64,000 bases of DNA from Klebsiella huaxiensis (GCF_003261575.2 NZ_CP036175.1:6076001-6140000), one strand, 5' to 3'. Numbered from the stretch's first letter, positions 7,983 through 16,676 are shown. A program made the numbers and translations. The notes: a model not told the origin generated them from the letters alone.

Positions 7983-9326
7983 GTGAATCTAAAGCACCTT
8001 TTCGCCGCTCTGACCCTCGGTTTGCTGGCAGCAAACGCAGGTGTATACGCCCAGCAACCAGTCCAGAAAGTGGCCATCAAAGCTGAACTGGCTTCCCCTG
8101 TTGTCCTGGAAAATACACAGGATAAAAACTACCTCAAAGTGTCCCTGACGGGGTTTCCTCTTAACGCCGCCAAACGCAGCCCGATTAACCTCGCGCTGGT
8201 GATCGACCGTTCCGGCTCAATGAGCAGCGAGCGAATTAAACAAGCCACAGAAGCCGCGGTAATGGCGGTAAATACCTTGAGTTCCCAGGACACGCTCTCG
8301 GTGGTGATTTACGACGATGTAGTGGATGTCATTGTCCCCGCAGCTAAGCTCAGCAATAAAGATAAGCTCATCAGCCAGATTCGCGAAAAACTAACCGCCC
8401 GCGGCGGTACTGCGCTATTTGCGGGCGTAAGTCGCGGTATCAAAGAGACCAGTAAGTTTCTGGATAAAACCCAGGTTAACCGCATTATTTTGCTCTCCGA
8501 TGGCCAGGCCAATATTGGTCCATCATCAACCAGCGAATTGGCAGAGTTAGGCAAAATCGCCGCTCGTAAAGGGATTGCCATCACCACGATGGGCATTGGC
8601 GAAGGTTACAATGAAGACCTGATGGCGGCGATGGCACAGTACAGCGATGGCAACCACGTTTTTGTACAGAATACCAACGATCTGGAGAAAGCATTTGCCC
8701 ATGAATTTGGTGATGTAATGTCGGTGGTCGCCCAGGATGTGGTGGTGGAAATCAAGGTCGCTGACAACGTCAAGCCGCTGCGATTACTGGGGCGTGAAGG
8801 CGATATCCAGGGCAACTCGGTTAGCGTGAAGCTCAACCAGCTTTACGCCAACCAGGAGAAATATGTCATGCTGGAGCTGCTTCCGGTAAAAGGTAGCTCA
8901 GCACAAAGCAAGCCGCTGGCAGATGTGAACGTCCGCTATGACAACCTTGCGACCCGCCAGAAAGAAAGCTGGGATGAAAAAATGGCCATACGCTACACCG
9001 CTTCTGCCAGCGAAGTGAAAAAAGCAGTGATAGAAGATGTGGTCGTCGATTCGGCGATTCAGAAGTCAGCTATTCAAAATGAGCAGGCCTTAAAGCTCAT
9101 CGACGAAGGCAAAATGGATGAAGCAAAGGCGGTCCTGCGTGAAAGCACAAGTCTTATGGGTTCCCTGCAGCTCAGTGCGCCAGCGCCAAAAATGAAAGCG
9201 CAAGAAAGTGCAGAAGAAAACCGCCAGTTGCTGCAAAAGCTGGAAACGGAAAGCAAAGAATCTTCTCGTAAATCATTGAAAGAACAGAACTACAGAACCA
9301 AAAATCAGAGTTCGAAAGCGAACTAA
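7983..9326 (+). CDS. Exported von Willebrand factor A domain protein
   Basis: This 447-residue protein has a signal peptide (residues 1-23, ending VYA). A VWA domain at about 66-250 has a complete metal-ion site: Asp75-x-Ser77-x-Ser79, Thr143 and Asp173. Such domains bind a divalent metal and grip protein partners. A beta-rich region follows to about 340, then a charged helical C-terminal third (350-447) ending in a Lys/Ser-rich tail, possibly a coiled coil. There is no lipobox and no second membrane helix, so a periplasmic location is likely. The start is GTG at 7983, eight bases after AAGGAG. It is the first of three tightly spaced genes with a histidine kinase and response regulator. The family resembles YfbK-like VWA proteins, but the function here is unknown; it may present or modulate the signal for the kinase. 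Confidence 0.85.
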   Translation: MNLKHLFAALTLGLLAANAGVYAQQPVQKVAIKAELASPVVLENTQDKNYLKVSLTGFPLNAAKRSPINLALVIDRSGSMSSERIKQATEAAVMAVNTLSSQDTLSVVIYDDVVDVIVPAAKLSNKDKLISQIREKLTARGGTALFAGVSRGIKETSKFLDKTQVNRIILLSDGQANIGPSSTSELAELGKIAARKGIAITTMGIGEGYNEDLMAAMAQYSDGNHVFVQNTNDLEKAFAHEFGDVMSVVAQDVVVEIKVADNVKPLRLLGREGDIQGNSVSVKLNQLYANQEKYVMLELLPVKGSSAQSKPLADVNVRYDNLATRQKESWDEKMAIRYTASASEVKKAVIEDVVVDSAIQKSAIQNEQALKLIDEGKMDEAKAVLRESTSLMGSLQLSAPAPKMKAQESAEENRQLLQKLETESKESSRKSLKEQNYRTKNQSSKAN

Positions 9327-9343
9327 TCCACAAGGAGTGCTGG

Positions 9344-10837
9344 ATGCCCAGAAGCAAGCTGATTTATCTCATCGTCACGCTGATGTTTTTTATCCTGCTG
9401 GCTTACCTGGGCATTCGTACTCTGGAGCATGAAGTCTTGCTGCGCCAGTACCAGACGCAAACCCTTGCCAGAGCACAAACTGCCAGCGTGGCGGCGGGTA
9501 TCGAAAGTCTCCTGCAACAAAAAGCCTCACGTCTGCATGCTATCAGCGATTTTATCGATCCCCAGAATTTCGCCGCTCTCAAGACGCTAAAAGAACATGA
9601 TAGCGATATTACCGCCGTGTTTACCCTGCGTAAAAACCAGCTACTTTACCCCGATGAACGCCAACCACTAAGTAATGAAGATAAAGAGTGGGTACGCCAG
9701 CTAACGCCGTTGGCTAACGACCCCAGTCAGCTTATCAGCCATATTGCCCATAATGAGCAAGAAACGCCGCAGGCGGGATGGTTTATTACCAGTGAAAATC
9801 AGGAGCCACTGTTGATTTACTGGCGACAAAAAGGCGATACGGTCATCGGTTTTCGTCTCTCATATGTGCAGCTGATGATGGATATTGCAAATAACGTTCA
9901 GGTTAGCCCTGAAGAGCAGCAGATAGTTCGGGTAAGTGAAAGTGGGCGACAGATTTTTCAAAACAAACAGGCAGTTCTGAATCAGCTGTCGCCGCTGGAC
10001 TCGCGTGCACTGGACTACCCGCTTACCCTGTGGAAAATCAGTGTTTATGGCGTTAAAACCCCGCTTTATCACATTTGGCTATGGGGTAGCGCGCTCATTC
10101 TACTGCTGCTGGCGGCTGTCGCTTTATTGGGATATTCGCTGTGGCGGGAATACACTCGTGCCGCTCGCCAGGCGCGTCAACAGGTAGATTTTGTCAGCCA
10201 GGTATCGCATGAACTTAAAACTCCGCTGACCAATATCACCCTCTATGCCGAGCTATTGCGCGAAGGACTGGATGACGATCAAACGCAGGAGCTGCGCTAC
10301 GTGGATGTCATCACTCAGGAGGGCCAGCGGCTATCCCGGCTTATCCAAAATATCCTGACGTTTACACGAACGCCTAAACTACATCTTCAGAAGGTGAATA
10401 TTTCACGCCTCATCACAGAAATCGTTCACATCTTTACGCCTGCACTTCAGGCAAAGGGGATGACGATTTATCTCTCCTGCCCTGACGAGATCATATTGCA
10501 AAGCGATCGCGACGTGATCACGCAAGTTATCAGCAATTTTATTAGTAATGCCGAAAAATATGCAGCGCAGGGTAAACGGGTCGATATCCTGGTGCAAACC
10601 ACATCTGAACAGGTTGAGATCGCCGTTCGTGATTATGGTCCGGGCATTGCGGAGAAAGAAATGAAGATGATATTTCACCCGTTTTATCGGGTTAAATCAT
10701 CCATTACCGAAGGCGTTTCAGGTACCGGTATTGGGCTGACCATCGCGTCACAGCTGGCCGAACGTCTGCAAGGAAAGATTCAGGTTACCGCCGAAAACCC
10801 CGGTGTGCGCTTTACGCTAACATTACCTCAAGGATGA
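9344..10837 (+). CDS. Membrane sensor histidine kinase
   Basis: A 497-residue sensor kinase. Transmembrane helices at about 5-24 and 244-266 enclose a periplasmic sensor domain of about 220 residues. There is no obvious HAMP domain: the HisKA helix starts only about 15 residues after the second helix, with the phosphorylated His289 in QVSHELKTPLTNI. The ATPase domain shows the N box (NFISNAEKYA), the G1 box (DYGPGIAE), an F box (FHPFYRV) and the G2 box (GTGIGL). The enzyme should therefore autophosphorylate and pass phosphate to the regulator encoded 3 bp downstream. It starts 17 bp after the VWA gene behind AAGGAG. The sensor region shows no family I recognise, so the stimulus is unknown. 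Gene order suggests that the VWA protein acts in the same compartment. Confidence 0.92.
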   Translation: MPRSKLIYLIVTLMFFILLAYLGIRTLEHEVLLRQYQTQTLARAQTASVAAGIESLLQQKASRLHAISDFIDPQNFAALKTLKEHDSDITAVFTLRKNQLLYPDERQPLSNEDKEWVRQLTPLANDPSQLISHIAHNEQETPQAGWFITSENQEPLLIYWRQKGDTVIGFRLSYVQLMMDIANNVQVSPEEQQIVRVSESGRQIFQNKQAVLNQLSPLDSRALDYPLTLWKISVYGVKTPLYHIWLWGSALILLLLAAVALLGYSLWREYTRAARQARQQVDFVSQVSHELKTPLTNITLYAELLREGLDDDQTQELRYVDVITQEGQRLSRLIQNILTFTRTPKLHLQKVNISRLITEIVHIFTPALQAKGMTIYLSCPDEIILQSDRDVITQVISNFISNAEKYAAQGKRVDILVQTTSEQVEIAVRDYGPGIAEKEMKMIFHPFYRVKSSITEGVSGTGIGLTIASQLAERLQGKIQVTAENPGVRFTLTLPQG

Positions 10838-10840
10838 AAC

Positions 10841-11527
10841 ATGAAGATACTGATTGCAGAAGATGACGCCAATATTCGCCAGGGGCTGGTTGATGTGCTG
10901 TCGCGTGAAGGTTACACGCTGCTTGCAGCCCCTGATGGCCGTGAAGCATTGGCTATCTACCATCGTGAAATGCCGGACTTCGTGCTGCTGGATATCATGA
11001 TGCCCGAAATGGATGGTTATTCCGTTTGCCGTGAAATTCGCCGCCACAATGAACATATCCCCATTGTATTTCTCTCTGCTAAAGATGAGGAAATCGACCG
11101 CGTTGTGGGACTGGAACTGGGTGCGGATGATTACATCAGCAAACCATTTGGCATTCACGAACTGCGGGCGCGAATCAAAACGATCGCCCGCCGCTGCTTA
11201 AGCCATAACGATTCACAGCCCAATCTCAGCTTTTCCTTTGGGGATTTAGCGGTTTTTCCCAACGAACTGTGCGCATGGCGTGGCGAACAACGATTAGAAC
11301 TTTCTCTGCGCGAAGTGCGAATTTTAAGCTGTCTGGAACGCCACAAAAATCAGGTGGTGACTCGAGATATGCTGTTTGACGCTGCATGGGGCTACGATTA
11401 CATGCCCAACAGCCGCACTCTTGATCAGCATATTTCCCGGTTACGCAAGGTGATTGAGCAGGATGCTAATCACCCTCAGCTAATCCGAACGGTGCATGGT
11501 CTGGGGTATAGATATCAGGTATCGTAA
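10841..11527 (+). CDS. OmpR/PhoB-family response regulator
   Basis: A 228-residue response regulator. The receiver domain (1-118) has the acidic pocket Asp8/Asp9, phosphoacceptor Asp51 in LLDIMMPEMDG, the switch Ser79 and Lys101 in ISKPFG. The C-terminal winged-helix DNA-binding domain (about 130-228) ends with the typical LIRTVHGLGYRYQV. It lies 3 bp after the kinase gene, whose stop codon overlaps its ribosome site (GGATGA), so the two are translationally coupled cognate partners. Targets are unknown. The tandem repeat 75 bp upstream of the VWA start is a candidate autoregulatory site. No strong terminator follows before fdhE; a weak GCGGGC/GCCCGC hairpin lies near 11599. Confidence 0.93.
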   Translation: MKILIAEDDANIRQGLVDVLSREGYTLLAAPDGREALAIYHREMPDFVLLDIMMPEMDGYSVCREIRRHNEHIPIVFLSAKDEEIDRVVGLELGADDYISKPFGIHELRARIKTIARRCLSHNDSQPNLSFSFGDLAVFPNELCAWRGEQRLELSLREVRILSCLERHKNQVVTRDMLFDAAWGYDYMPNSRTLDQHISRLRKVIEQDANHPQLIRTVHGLGYRYQVS

Positions 11528-11673
11528 CACACACATTGCGATGTCATGGGTATATCCCGTATGCCGATTGCGGTTATCATTAATGACATTCACCAGAGCG
11601 GGCGCGTGATGCCCGCCAAATCACAGAGCGGACGCGACCATAGCCGAATCTGCTGAAACCAGGAAGTGACTAA

Positions 11674-12603
11674 ATGAGCATTCGTATCATCCCGCAAGAT
11701 GAGCTGGAAAAGAGCGAGAAACGCTCGACGGATATGATCCCACCGTTATTATTTCCCCGGCTCAAAAATCTGTATAACCGCCGCGCCGAACGCCTGCGCG
11801 AGCTGGCTGAGAATAACCCGCTGGGCGACTACCTGCGCTTCGCCGCGCTGATCGCCCACGCGCAGGAAGTGGTGCTGTACGACCATCCGTTACAGATGGA
11901 TCTCACTGCGCGCATTAAAGAAGCAAACGACCAGGGCAAACCGCCGCTGGATATTCACGTGCTGCCGCGCGATAAGCACTGGCACAAGCTGCTGCATTCG
12001 CTGATTGCCGAGCTGAAGCCCGAGATGAGCGGCCCGGCGCTGGCAGTTATCGAGAATCTGGAAAAATCATCGGAGCAGGAGCTAGAGCTGATGGCAAGCG
12101 CGCTGTTTGCCTCTGATTTCGCATCAGTCAGCAGCGATAAAGCCCCGTTTATCTGGGCAGCGCTATCGCTATACTGGGCGCAAATGGCCAGCCTGATCCC
12201 CGGTAAAGCCCGCGCGGAATACGGCGAACAGCGCCAGTTCTGTCCGGTGTGCGGTTCAATGCCGGTCTCCAGCATGGTGCAAATTGGTACCACCCAAGGT
12301 CTGCGCTACCTGCACTGCAATCTGTGCGAAACCGAGTGGCACGTCGTGCGCGTGAAGTGCAGCAACTGCGAGCAGACACGCGATCTGCATTACTGGTCGC
12401 TGGATAACGAGCAGTCGGCCATTAAAGCCGAAAGCTGCGGCGACTGCGGCACCTACCTGAAGATTTTGTATCAGGAAAAAGATCAGAAAGTGGAAGCCGT
12501 CGCCGACGACCTCGCCTCACTGGTGCTGGACGCGCGCATGGAACAAGAGGGCTTCGCCCGCAGTTCCATCAACCCGTTCCTGTTCCCGGGTGAAGGGGAG
12601 TAA
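11674..12603 (+). CDS. fdhE: Formate dehydrogenase accessory protein FdhE
   Basis: FdhE is a cytoplasmic rubredoxin-like protein that interacts with the catalytic subunits of respiratory formate dehydrogenases before export and is needed for their activity. The protein is 309 residues, the E. coli length. The C-terminal half has four CxxC pairs for metal binding: Cys190/193, 215/218, 229/232 and 255/258. The N-terminal half is helical. In E. coli fdhE directly follows fdoI and is co-expressed. Here 3.8 kb containing the VWA, kinase and regulator genes separates them, and a terminator follows fdoI, so fdhE must be read from a promoter in 11528-11673 or from the regulator operon. Confidence 0.96.
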   Translation: MSIRIIPQDELEKSEKRSTDMIPPLLFPRLKNLYNRRAERLRELAENNPLGDYLRFAALIAHAQEVVLYDHPLQMDLTARIKEANDQGKPPLDIHVLPRDKHWHKLLHSLIAELKPEMSGPALAVIENLEKSSEQELELMASALFASDFASVSSDKAPFIWAALSLYWAQMASLIPGKARAEYGEQRQFCPVCGSMPVSSMVQIGTTQGLRYLHCNLCETEWHVVRVKCSNCEQTRDLHYWSLDNEQSAIKAESCGDCGTYLKILYQEKDQKVEAVADDLASLVLDARMEQEGFARSSINPFLFPGEGE

Positions 12604-12615
12604 AGCTGGCGTTAT

Positions 12616-12639
12616 GCCGGGTGGCATTTGCTGCCCGGC
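12616..12639. repeat. REP-like palindrome between fdhE and the toxin gene
   Basis: GCCGGG and CCCGGC arms flank a 12-base middle, followed by TTACAAA. This resembles the enterobacterial REP (repetitive extragenic palindrome) units found between convergent genes. It abuts the stop codon of the minus-strand toxin gene and could also act as a weak bidirectional terminator. Confidence 0.5.
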
Positions 12640-13020
12640 TTACAAATGATAAGGCGTAATCACGCCTGGAATCCTGGCAAAATCTTTAGTGTTGCGCGTG
12701 ACGAGTTCATAACGATGCATTTGTGCCGTCGCCAGGATAATGGCATCCGGCAACGCCATCCCATACTCCTGCCTGATGTTGACACTTCGTTCTGCAATAT
12801 CCTGTGAGACACCAATGATATTAAAAGCGCTCAGTGCAATGCGCGTACGATGTTCCTGGTGATACTTTTTGGCTCCCACCATCACTTCCATCCAGGAGAT
12901 AAGGCTAATCGCATTTTGTGGTGAATAAGCCTCCAGTGCCTGTTTCGCTTCAACGCGTCCGCTGAACAGATCAATGAGAATATTGGTATCAAACAGCGCC
13001 GGGCCTTTACTCATTGCCAC
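12640..13020 (-). CDS. PIN-domain toxin (VapC-like ribonuclease)
   Basis: A 126-residue PIN-domain protein of the kind that acts as the RNase toxin of type II systems. The acidic metal-binding residues are visible: Asp11 (ALFDTNILIDLF), Glu45 (SWMEVMVGA), Asp92 (LPDAIILATA) and Asp113 (TRNTKDFA). The gene overlaps the upstream antitoxin gene by 10 bp, so translation of the two is coupled. The ATG at 13020 is used here; an in-frame ATG six bases later is equally possible. E. coli K-12 has the small genes yiiE and yiiF near this position, not a PIN toxin. RNA target and toxicity are not shown by sequence. Confidence 0.85.
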   Translation of the reverse strand: MAMSKGPALFDTNILIDLFSGRVEAKQALEAYSPQNAISLISWMEVMVGAKKYHQEHRTRIALSAFNIIGVSQDIAERSVNIRQEYGMALPDAIILATAQMHRYELVTRNTKDFARIPGVITPYHL

Positions 13021-13256
13021 TCCTCACGAAGCTTCCTTTCATATTCAACACCATCTTCCTCGCAGCCTTGCCAAAGCCCCAGCGCATCGGCGATAGTAGT
13101 TTCAGCCTGGCCTTGCCTTTCCAGGTACTGTTCTACCGCTTCACGTAACAGTTCTGCTCGCGGAAGATTGCGCTGCTGCTTGAGGTCTTCAAGACGTTTG
13201 ATAACGTCATCTGATAAGTCGAGTAATATTCTGCCCACATCCCTTCCTGCCATCAT
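13011..13256 (-). CDS. Ribbon-helix-helix antitoxin (CopG/VapB-like)
   Basis: An 81-residue protein with an N-terminal ribbon-helix-helix DNA-binding domain: the strand GRILLDLSDD, then helices through about residue 48 with the LPRAELLREAVEQYLERQ signature. The C-terminal 30 residues are acidic and likely wrap the PIN toxin to block its active site. It precedes and overlaps the toxin gene, the usual antitoxin-first order. A perfect inverted repeat overlaps its ribosome site, which suggests autorepression. Two adjacent ATGs (13256 and 13253) could serve as start; the GGAGG site is 11-14 bases upstream. Confidence 0.82.
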   Translation of the reverse strand: MMAGRDVGRILLDLSDDVIKRLEDLKQQRNLPRAELLREAVEQYLERQGQAETTIADALGLWQGCEEDGVEYERKLREEWQ

Positions 13257-13262
13257 GCTTAT

Positions 13263-13279
13263 ATATACCTCCAGTATAT
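13263..13279. promoter_or_regulatory. Palindromic operator candidate for the toxin-antitoxin pair
   Basis: ATATAC-CTCCA-GTATAT is a perfect 6-bp inverted repeat with a 5-bp spacer, immediately upstream of the antitoxin start. On the minus strand the spacer contains the GGAG ribosome site. Ribbon-helix-helix antitoxins commonly bind such short palindromes to repress their own operon. Binding here is inferred. Confidence 0.5.
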
Positions 13280-13460
13280 CATTGGCGACTAATTTTCAAA
13301 CAACATACACCGTGAAAAGGCAGGAAAATAGCCACGCCTGAAATGATTTTCACTTTTGCGAGCCGCTTTCCATAATCCTTCTGCAACCCAAATCCCCCAT
13401 TTTCTTTTGTTAAGAACCAGGCTATAACACTGTATATCCAAACAGTTTAAGGGAATGAAA

Positions 13461-14378
13461 ATGGCGCTTGAAAAAGGTATTGCAGAGCTGGTTCGGGAGT
13501 TTATCGCTGCGGGTCGCCCCTCTTCGCGCGAACAGAATATTGATGACCGGAGAAACGGTTACGTCGCCAGCACCGTGTTAGCCGGGGAACAAGAAGAGCG
13601 CGTGCAGGTAGAAGATATCGAACTCGAAGGCATGATTTTTCGCGTAGCCTCTCCCCTGAGTGCTACTGGCGCACTGCCAGCCGTTATCTATTTTCACGGC
13701 GGCTGCTTTATCAGCGGCGGCTTCGCTACTCACGACAATCAGCTTCGCCAGCTGGCTTATCGCAGCGGCTGTCGGGTTATCGCCGTGCAATACCGACTGG
13801 CACCAGAACATACTTTCCCTGCCGCACATGACGATGCAGAAAAGGGAGCGCTGATAATATATCGTCATGCAGAGCAGTTGGGCATTGACGCTTCGCGTAT
13901 TACGCTTGCTGGCGACAGCGCCGGGGGACATCTGGCATTAGTGACCGCTCTGCGCCTGAAGACAGCACAGGTCTGGAAACCCGTACTGCTCATTTTGATT
14001 TACCCGATGCTGGATGCCACCGGCAGCATGAAGAGCTATCTCGATAACGGTAAAGATTACATCATCACCGAAGATACGCTGCTCAGCGGCTACGAAATGT
14101 ACCTTTCATCGACGGAACTCCACCATCCGGAAGCCAGCCCACTCTGGCGTAAAGACTTTAGCGGCCTGCCGCCGGTGCATATTCTGACGGCGGAATATGA
14201 CCCTTTGCGTGATGAAGGCGAAACGCTATATCAGCGCATGGTTGAACAGGGTGTTGACTGTACCTGCCAGCGCTATCTTGGGGTGATTCACGGTTTCTTT
14301 CAGTTAGGTGGTGTGAGCCCAGCGGCGCGAAACGCCATGGGGGATATCGCCTGGCGGATCAAATCACCAGGCCAATAG
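13461..14378 (+). CDS. Alpha/beta hydrolase, hormone-sensitive-lipase-type esterase
   Basis: A cytoplasmic carboxylesterase of the HSL (Aes-like) family, probably acting on short-chain acyl or acetyl esters. In the 305-residue form starting at 13461 the oxyanion-hole motif is HGG at about 79-81. The nucleophile Ser153 is in GDSAGG, the acid Asp247 in EYDPLRD and the base His277 in GVIHGFF. The ATG at 13461 is chosen because AAGGGA lies 6-7 bases before it; an ATG six bases earlier sits directly against that site. It has no signal peptide. It ends 17 bp before the stop of the convergent fabY. It is absent from this place in E. coli K-12 as I know it. The natural substrate cannot be inferred. 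Confidence 0.88.
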   Translation: MALEKGIAELVREFIAAGRPSSREQNIDDRRNGYVASTVLAGEQEERVQVEDIELEGMIFRVASPLSATGALPAVIYFHGGCFISGGFATHDNQLRQLAYRSGCRVIAVQYRLAPEHTFPAAHDDAEKGALIIYRHAEQLGIDASRITLAGDSAGGHLALVTALRLKTAQVWKPVLLILIYPMLDATGSMKSYLDNGKDYIITEDTLLSGYEMYLSSTELHHPEASPLWRKDFSGLPPVHILTAEYDPLRDEGETLYQRMVEQGVDCTCQRYLGVIHGFFQLGGVSPAARNAMGDIAWRIKSPGQ

Positions 14379-14395
14379 ATAAGCACGAGGGAAAT

Positions 14396-15385
14396 CTACT
14401 CTTCCTCGTTACCGCCCTCTTCATACGAGCCAAAAGGTTTCGCGGGCAGAACAATGTAGATACCTTCGAAGACAGCGCCCAGTTGATCATCGCCAAACAG
14501 TTCAACCTGCAGTTGAACGCGTGCTTTGCGCCCCCGCGCCAGGCGGTCAAGATCGCCGCTTAACGAGCCAAGGTCGGCAACGGCGCTCGGGCGTCCGCTA
14601 ATTGGCTGGCTGTAACGGATATGGGCATCGGCAAGAATAATCGTCCCGCCAAGGTGCCGTTCGCGCAGCATCAGCCAGATAAGCCCCCAACCGGTTAACG
14701 TTGCCTGTGAAAACAAGCTGCCGGCAAACAGCGTGTGGTGCGGATTCTGGTTACCGGCCTCCGGCATGGTAGTGATAAATTTTTGCCCGGTGTACTGCTG
14801 AATGCGCACACCCATTTTCTCGCTGAGCGGAATATGCTGATACCAGGCCTGTTGCAACTGAGCGCACCAGTCGCCGCGATGCAAAATATCGTCCAGCGAG
14901 GCTATCGGCTTAATCATCAGAAAATGGCGAATCGGCGTGGTGGTCGGCGTGGTAATTTCACCCTGATTAACAAAACCGAGCTTAGCAAAAAACTCTACCG
15001 CATCTTCTCGTGCGCTACAGGTCACACGCTTAACGCCTTCCTGTCGAGCTACCGATTCCAGCGTCATCGCCATCAGCGTGCCCAGACCTTTATCCTGCAC
15101 CGACGGGTGAACGGCCATAAAACGAATAGAGGCTTCATTCTCCGCATTGACATACAGTCGCCCAACGGCAACCAGATTACCCTCTTCATCGACCACCATC
15201 TGGTGGTGCGCCATCGCATCCCACGCGTCTCGCTCGGATCCTTTCGGCTGATGCAGCGGTTTACGCAGCATCTCCCAGCGAAACTGATAGTAGCTCTCTA
15301 ACTCTTCTTCTGTTTGCGGTACACGAAGGTGATACATAGCTGTACTCTCTTTTGTTACCCGCAGCCTGCCCGGAAGCTGGCTCAT
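14396..15385 (-). CDS. fabY: Acetoacetyl-ACP synthase FabY (YiiD): GNAT plus hotdog domain
   Basis: This two-domain protein has an N-terminal GNAT acetyltransferase fold (about 1-150, with the acetyl-CoA loop VQDKGLGTLMA) and a C-terminal hotdog thioesterase-like domain (about 170-329). In E. coli it can supply acetoacetyl-ACP to start fatty-acid synthesis when FabH is absent. Starting at ATG 15385 gives 329 residues, the E. coli length, and an ATGA overlap with the dtd stop. A further ATG at 15397 would add four residues but sits inside dtd without support. The gene is last in the overlapping chain yihX-yihY-dtd-fabY. Conservation with the E. coli protein is high throughout. Confidence 0.95.
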   Translation of the reverse strand: MSQLPGRLRVTKESTAMYHLRVPQTEEELESYYQFRWEMLRKPLHQPKGSERDAWDAMAHHQMVVDEEGNLVAVGRLYVNAENEASIRFMAVHPSVQDKGLGTLMAMTLESVARQEGVKRVTCSAREDAVEFFAKLGFVNQGEITTPTTTPIRHFLMIKPIASLDDILHRGDWCAQLQQAWYQHIPLSEKMGVRIQQYTGQKFITTMPEAGNQNPHHTLFAGSLFSQATLTGWGLIWLMLRERHLGGTIILADAHIRYSQPISGRPSAVADLGSLSGDLDRLARGRKARVQLQVELFGDDQLGAVFEGIYIVLPAKPFGSYEEGGNEEE

Positions 15386-15819
15386 ACCTGCAACCAAAAA
15401 GTCACGGGGCCATCATTCACCAGAGAGACCTGCATATCGGCAGCGAATCTTCCGGTCTGTGTATTCATTTCCTGCTGTCGACAGCGCTCGACAAAATACT
15501 CATATAGCGCTTCTGCTCTTTCCGGCGCGGCCCCTTTAGAAAAACCAGGGCGCATTCCGCGTTCGGTATCCGCCGCCAGCGTAAACTGAGAGACCACCAA
15601 CACGCTGCCGCCAGCCTGCTGTACGTTAAGATTCATCTTTCCTTCAGCATCGCTGAAAATACGGTATCCCAGCACGCGCTCGCACAGGCGATTCGCCTTT
15701 TGCTCATCGTCTTCTCTCTCGACACCTAACAGCACCAGAAGCCCCGGGCCAATTTCACCCGTCACTTCATCCTCCACGGTAACGCTAGCTCGGGATACGC
15801 GTTGAATTAATGCAATCAT
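15382..15819 (-). CDS. dtd: D-aminoacyl-tRNA deacylase
   Basis: Dtd removes D-amino acids (and glycine) mischarged on tRNA, a proofreading step in translation. The 145-residue protein is full length and begins MIALIQRVSRASV. The active-site segments SQFTLAAD (near 78-85) and NDGPVTFW (near 133-140, including the cross-subunit Gly-Pro) are intact. It works as a cytoplasmic dimer. The gene overlaps yihY by 4 bp upstream and fabY by 4 bp downstream, so it is expressed with both. Confidence 0.97.
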   Translation of the reverse strand: MIALIQRVSRASVTVEDEVTGEIGPGLLVLLGVEREDDEQKANRLCERVLGYRIFSDAEGKMNLNVQQAGGSVLVVSQFTLAADTERGMRPGFSKGAAPERAEALYEYFVERCRQQEMNTQTGRFAADMQVSLVNDGPVTFWLQV

Positions 15820-16676
15820 GATTGTTCTGTTTCTTCTTTTTTCAGTTTGCGGTATTCACCGAGAGTGACAGTAATTTCAGCGCCAAGCAAGACGATACAC
15901 CACGTCCAGTACACCCAAACGAACAAAATGGGAACTACGGCGATCACACCGTAAATCAGCTGATACGACGGAAAAGCGGTGATATATAACGCAAAAGCCT
16001 TCTTACCCGCCTCAAAAAGTAGCGCAGCGACCAGCGAACCAATCACTGCATCGCGATTGCGCACCTCCGCCGTTGGCACAATGCTGTAGAGCAGCCAGAA
16101 TGCCACCCAGGAAAGAATTAACGGAAAAATGCGCAGTACATCGTCAATAACGCTATTCAGCTCGCTGGCCCAGCGTAACGACAGAAGATAGGAACTGATC
16201 GCCAGGCTCGCTCCCGCCAACAACGGCCCCAGCGTGAGGATCATCCAATAGACGGCAAAGGAGTAGGTTTTTGGTCGAGTTCGGGTACTTCGCCAAATGG
16301 TATTCAGTGCGCTATCAATGGAATACATCAGCAGCAGCGAGGTTACAATCAGACCGAAAGCCCCCACGGCGGTCATCCGGCTGGAGTTAGCCACAAACTG
16401 CTCAATGTAGCCCTGAATCACATCCCCGGTAGCCGGAATAAAATTCGCAAAGATAAAATGACGAATCTGGATGCTGACATCAGAAAACATCGGAAATGCC
16501 GCGAACAGCGCGAAAACGACGGCAATAAGCGGCACAAGAGAGAGTAACGACACATAAGCAAGGTTGCCCGCCAGCGTCGTCATGTTATCTTCATCAATAC
16601 GCCGCCAGAGCAACTTAAGCCAGGAAACCAGCGGCCGCGTACGGCGCGTTGTTTTTTGATGAAGGTTTTTTAGCAT
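15816..16676 (-). CDS. yihY: YihY inner-membrane protein (virulence factor BrkB family)
   Basis: A 286-residue polytopic inner-membrane protein of the BrkB/YihY (UPF0761) family. About six transmembrane segments are visible, near 40-63, 96-120, 135-160, 178-205, 210-235 and 240-265. The tail is charged (KLKKEETEQS). The family's role is unresolved; it was once mistaken for RNase BN. The first residues (MLKNLHQKTTRRTRPL) are basic, as expected for a cytoplasmic N-terminus. It overlaps yihX by 7 bp and dtd by 4 bp. Confidence 0.93.
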   Translation of the reverse strand: MLKNLHQKTTRRTRPLVSWLKLLWRRIDEDNMTTLAGNLAYVSLLSLVPLIAVVFALFAAFPMFSDVSIQIRHFIFANFIPATGDVIQGYIEQFVANSSRMTAVGAFGLIVTSLLLMYSIDSALNTIWRSTRTRPKTYSFAVYWMILTLGPLLAGASLAISSYLLSLRWASELNSVIDDVLRIFPLILSWVAFWLLYSIVPTAEVRNRDAVIGSLVAALLFEAGKKAFALYITAFPSYQLIYGVIAVVPILFVWVYWTWCIVLLGAEITVTLGEYRKLKKEETEQS

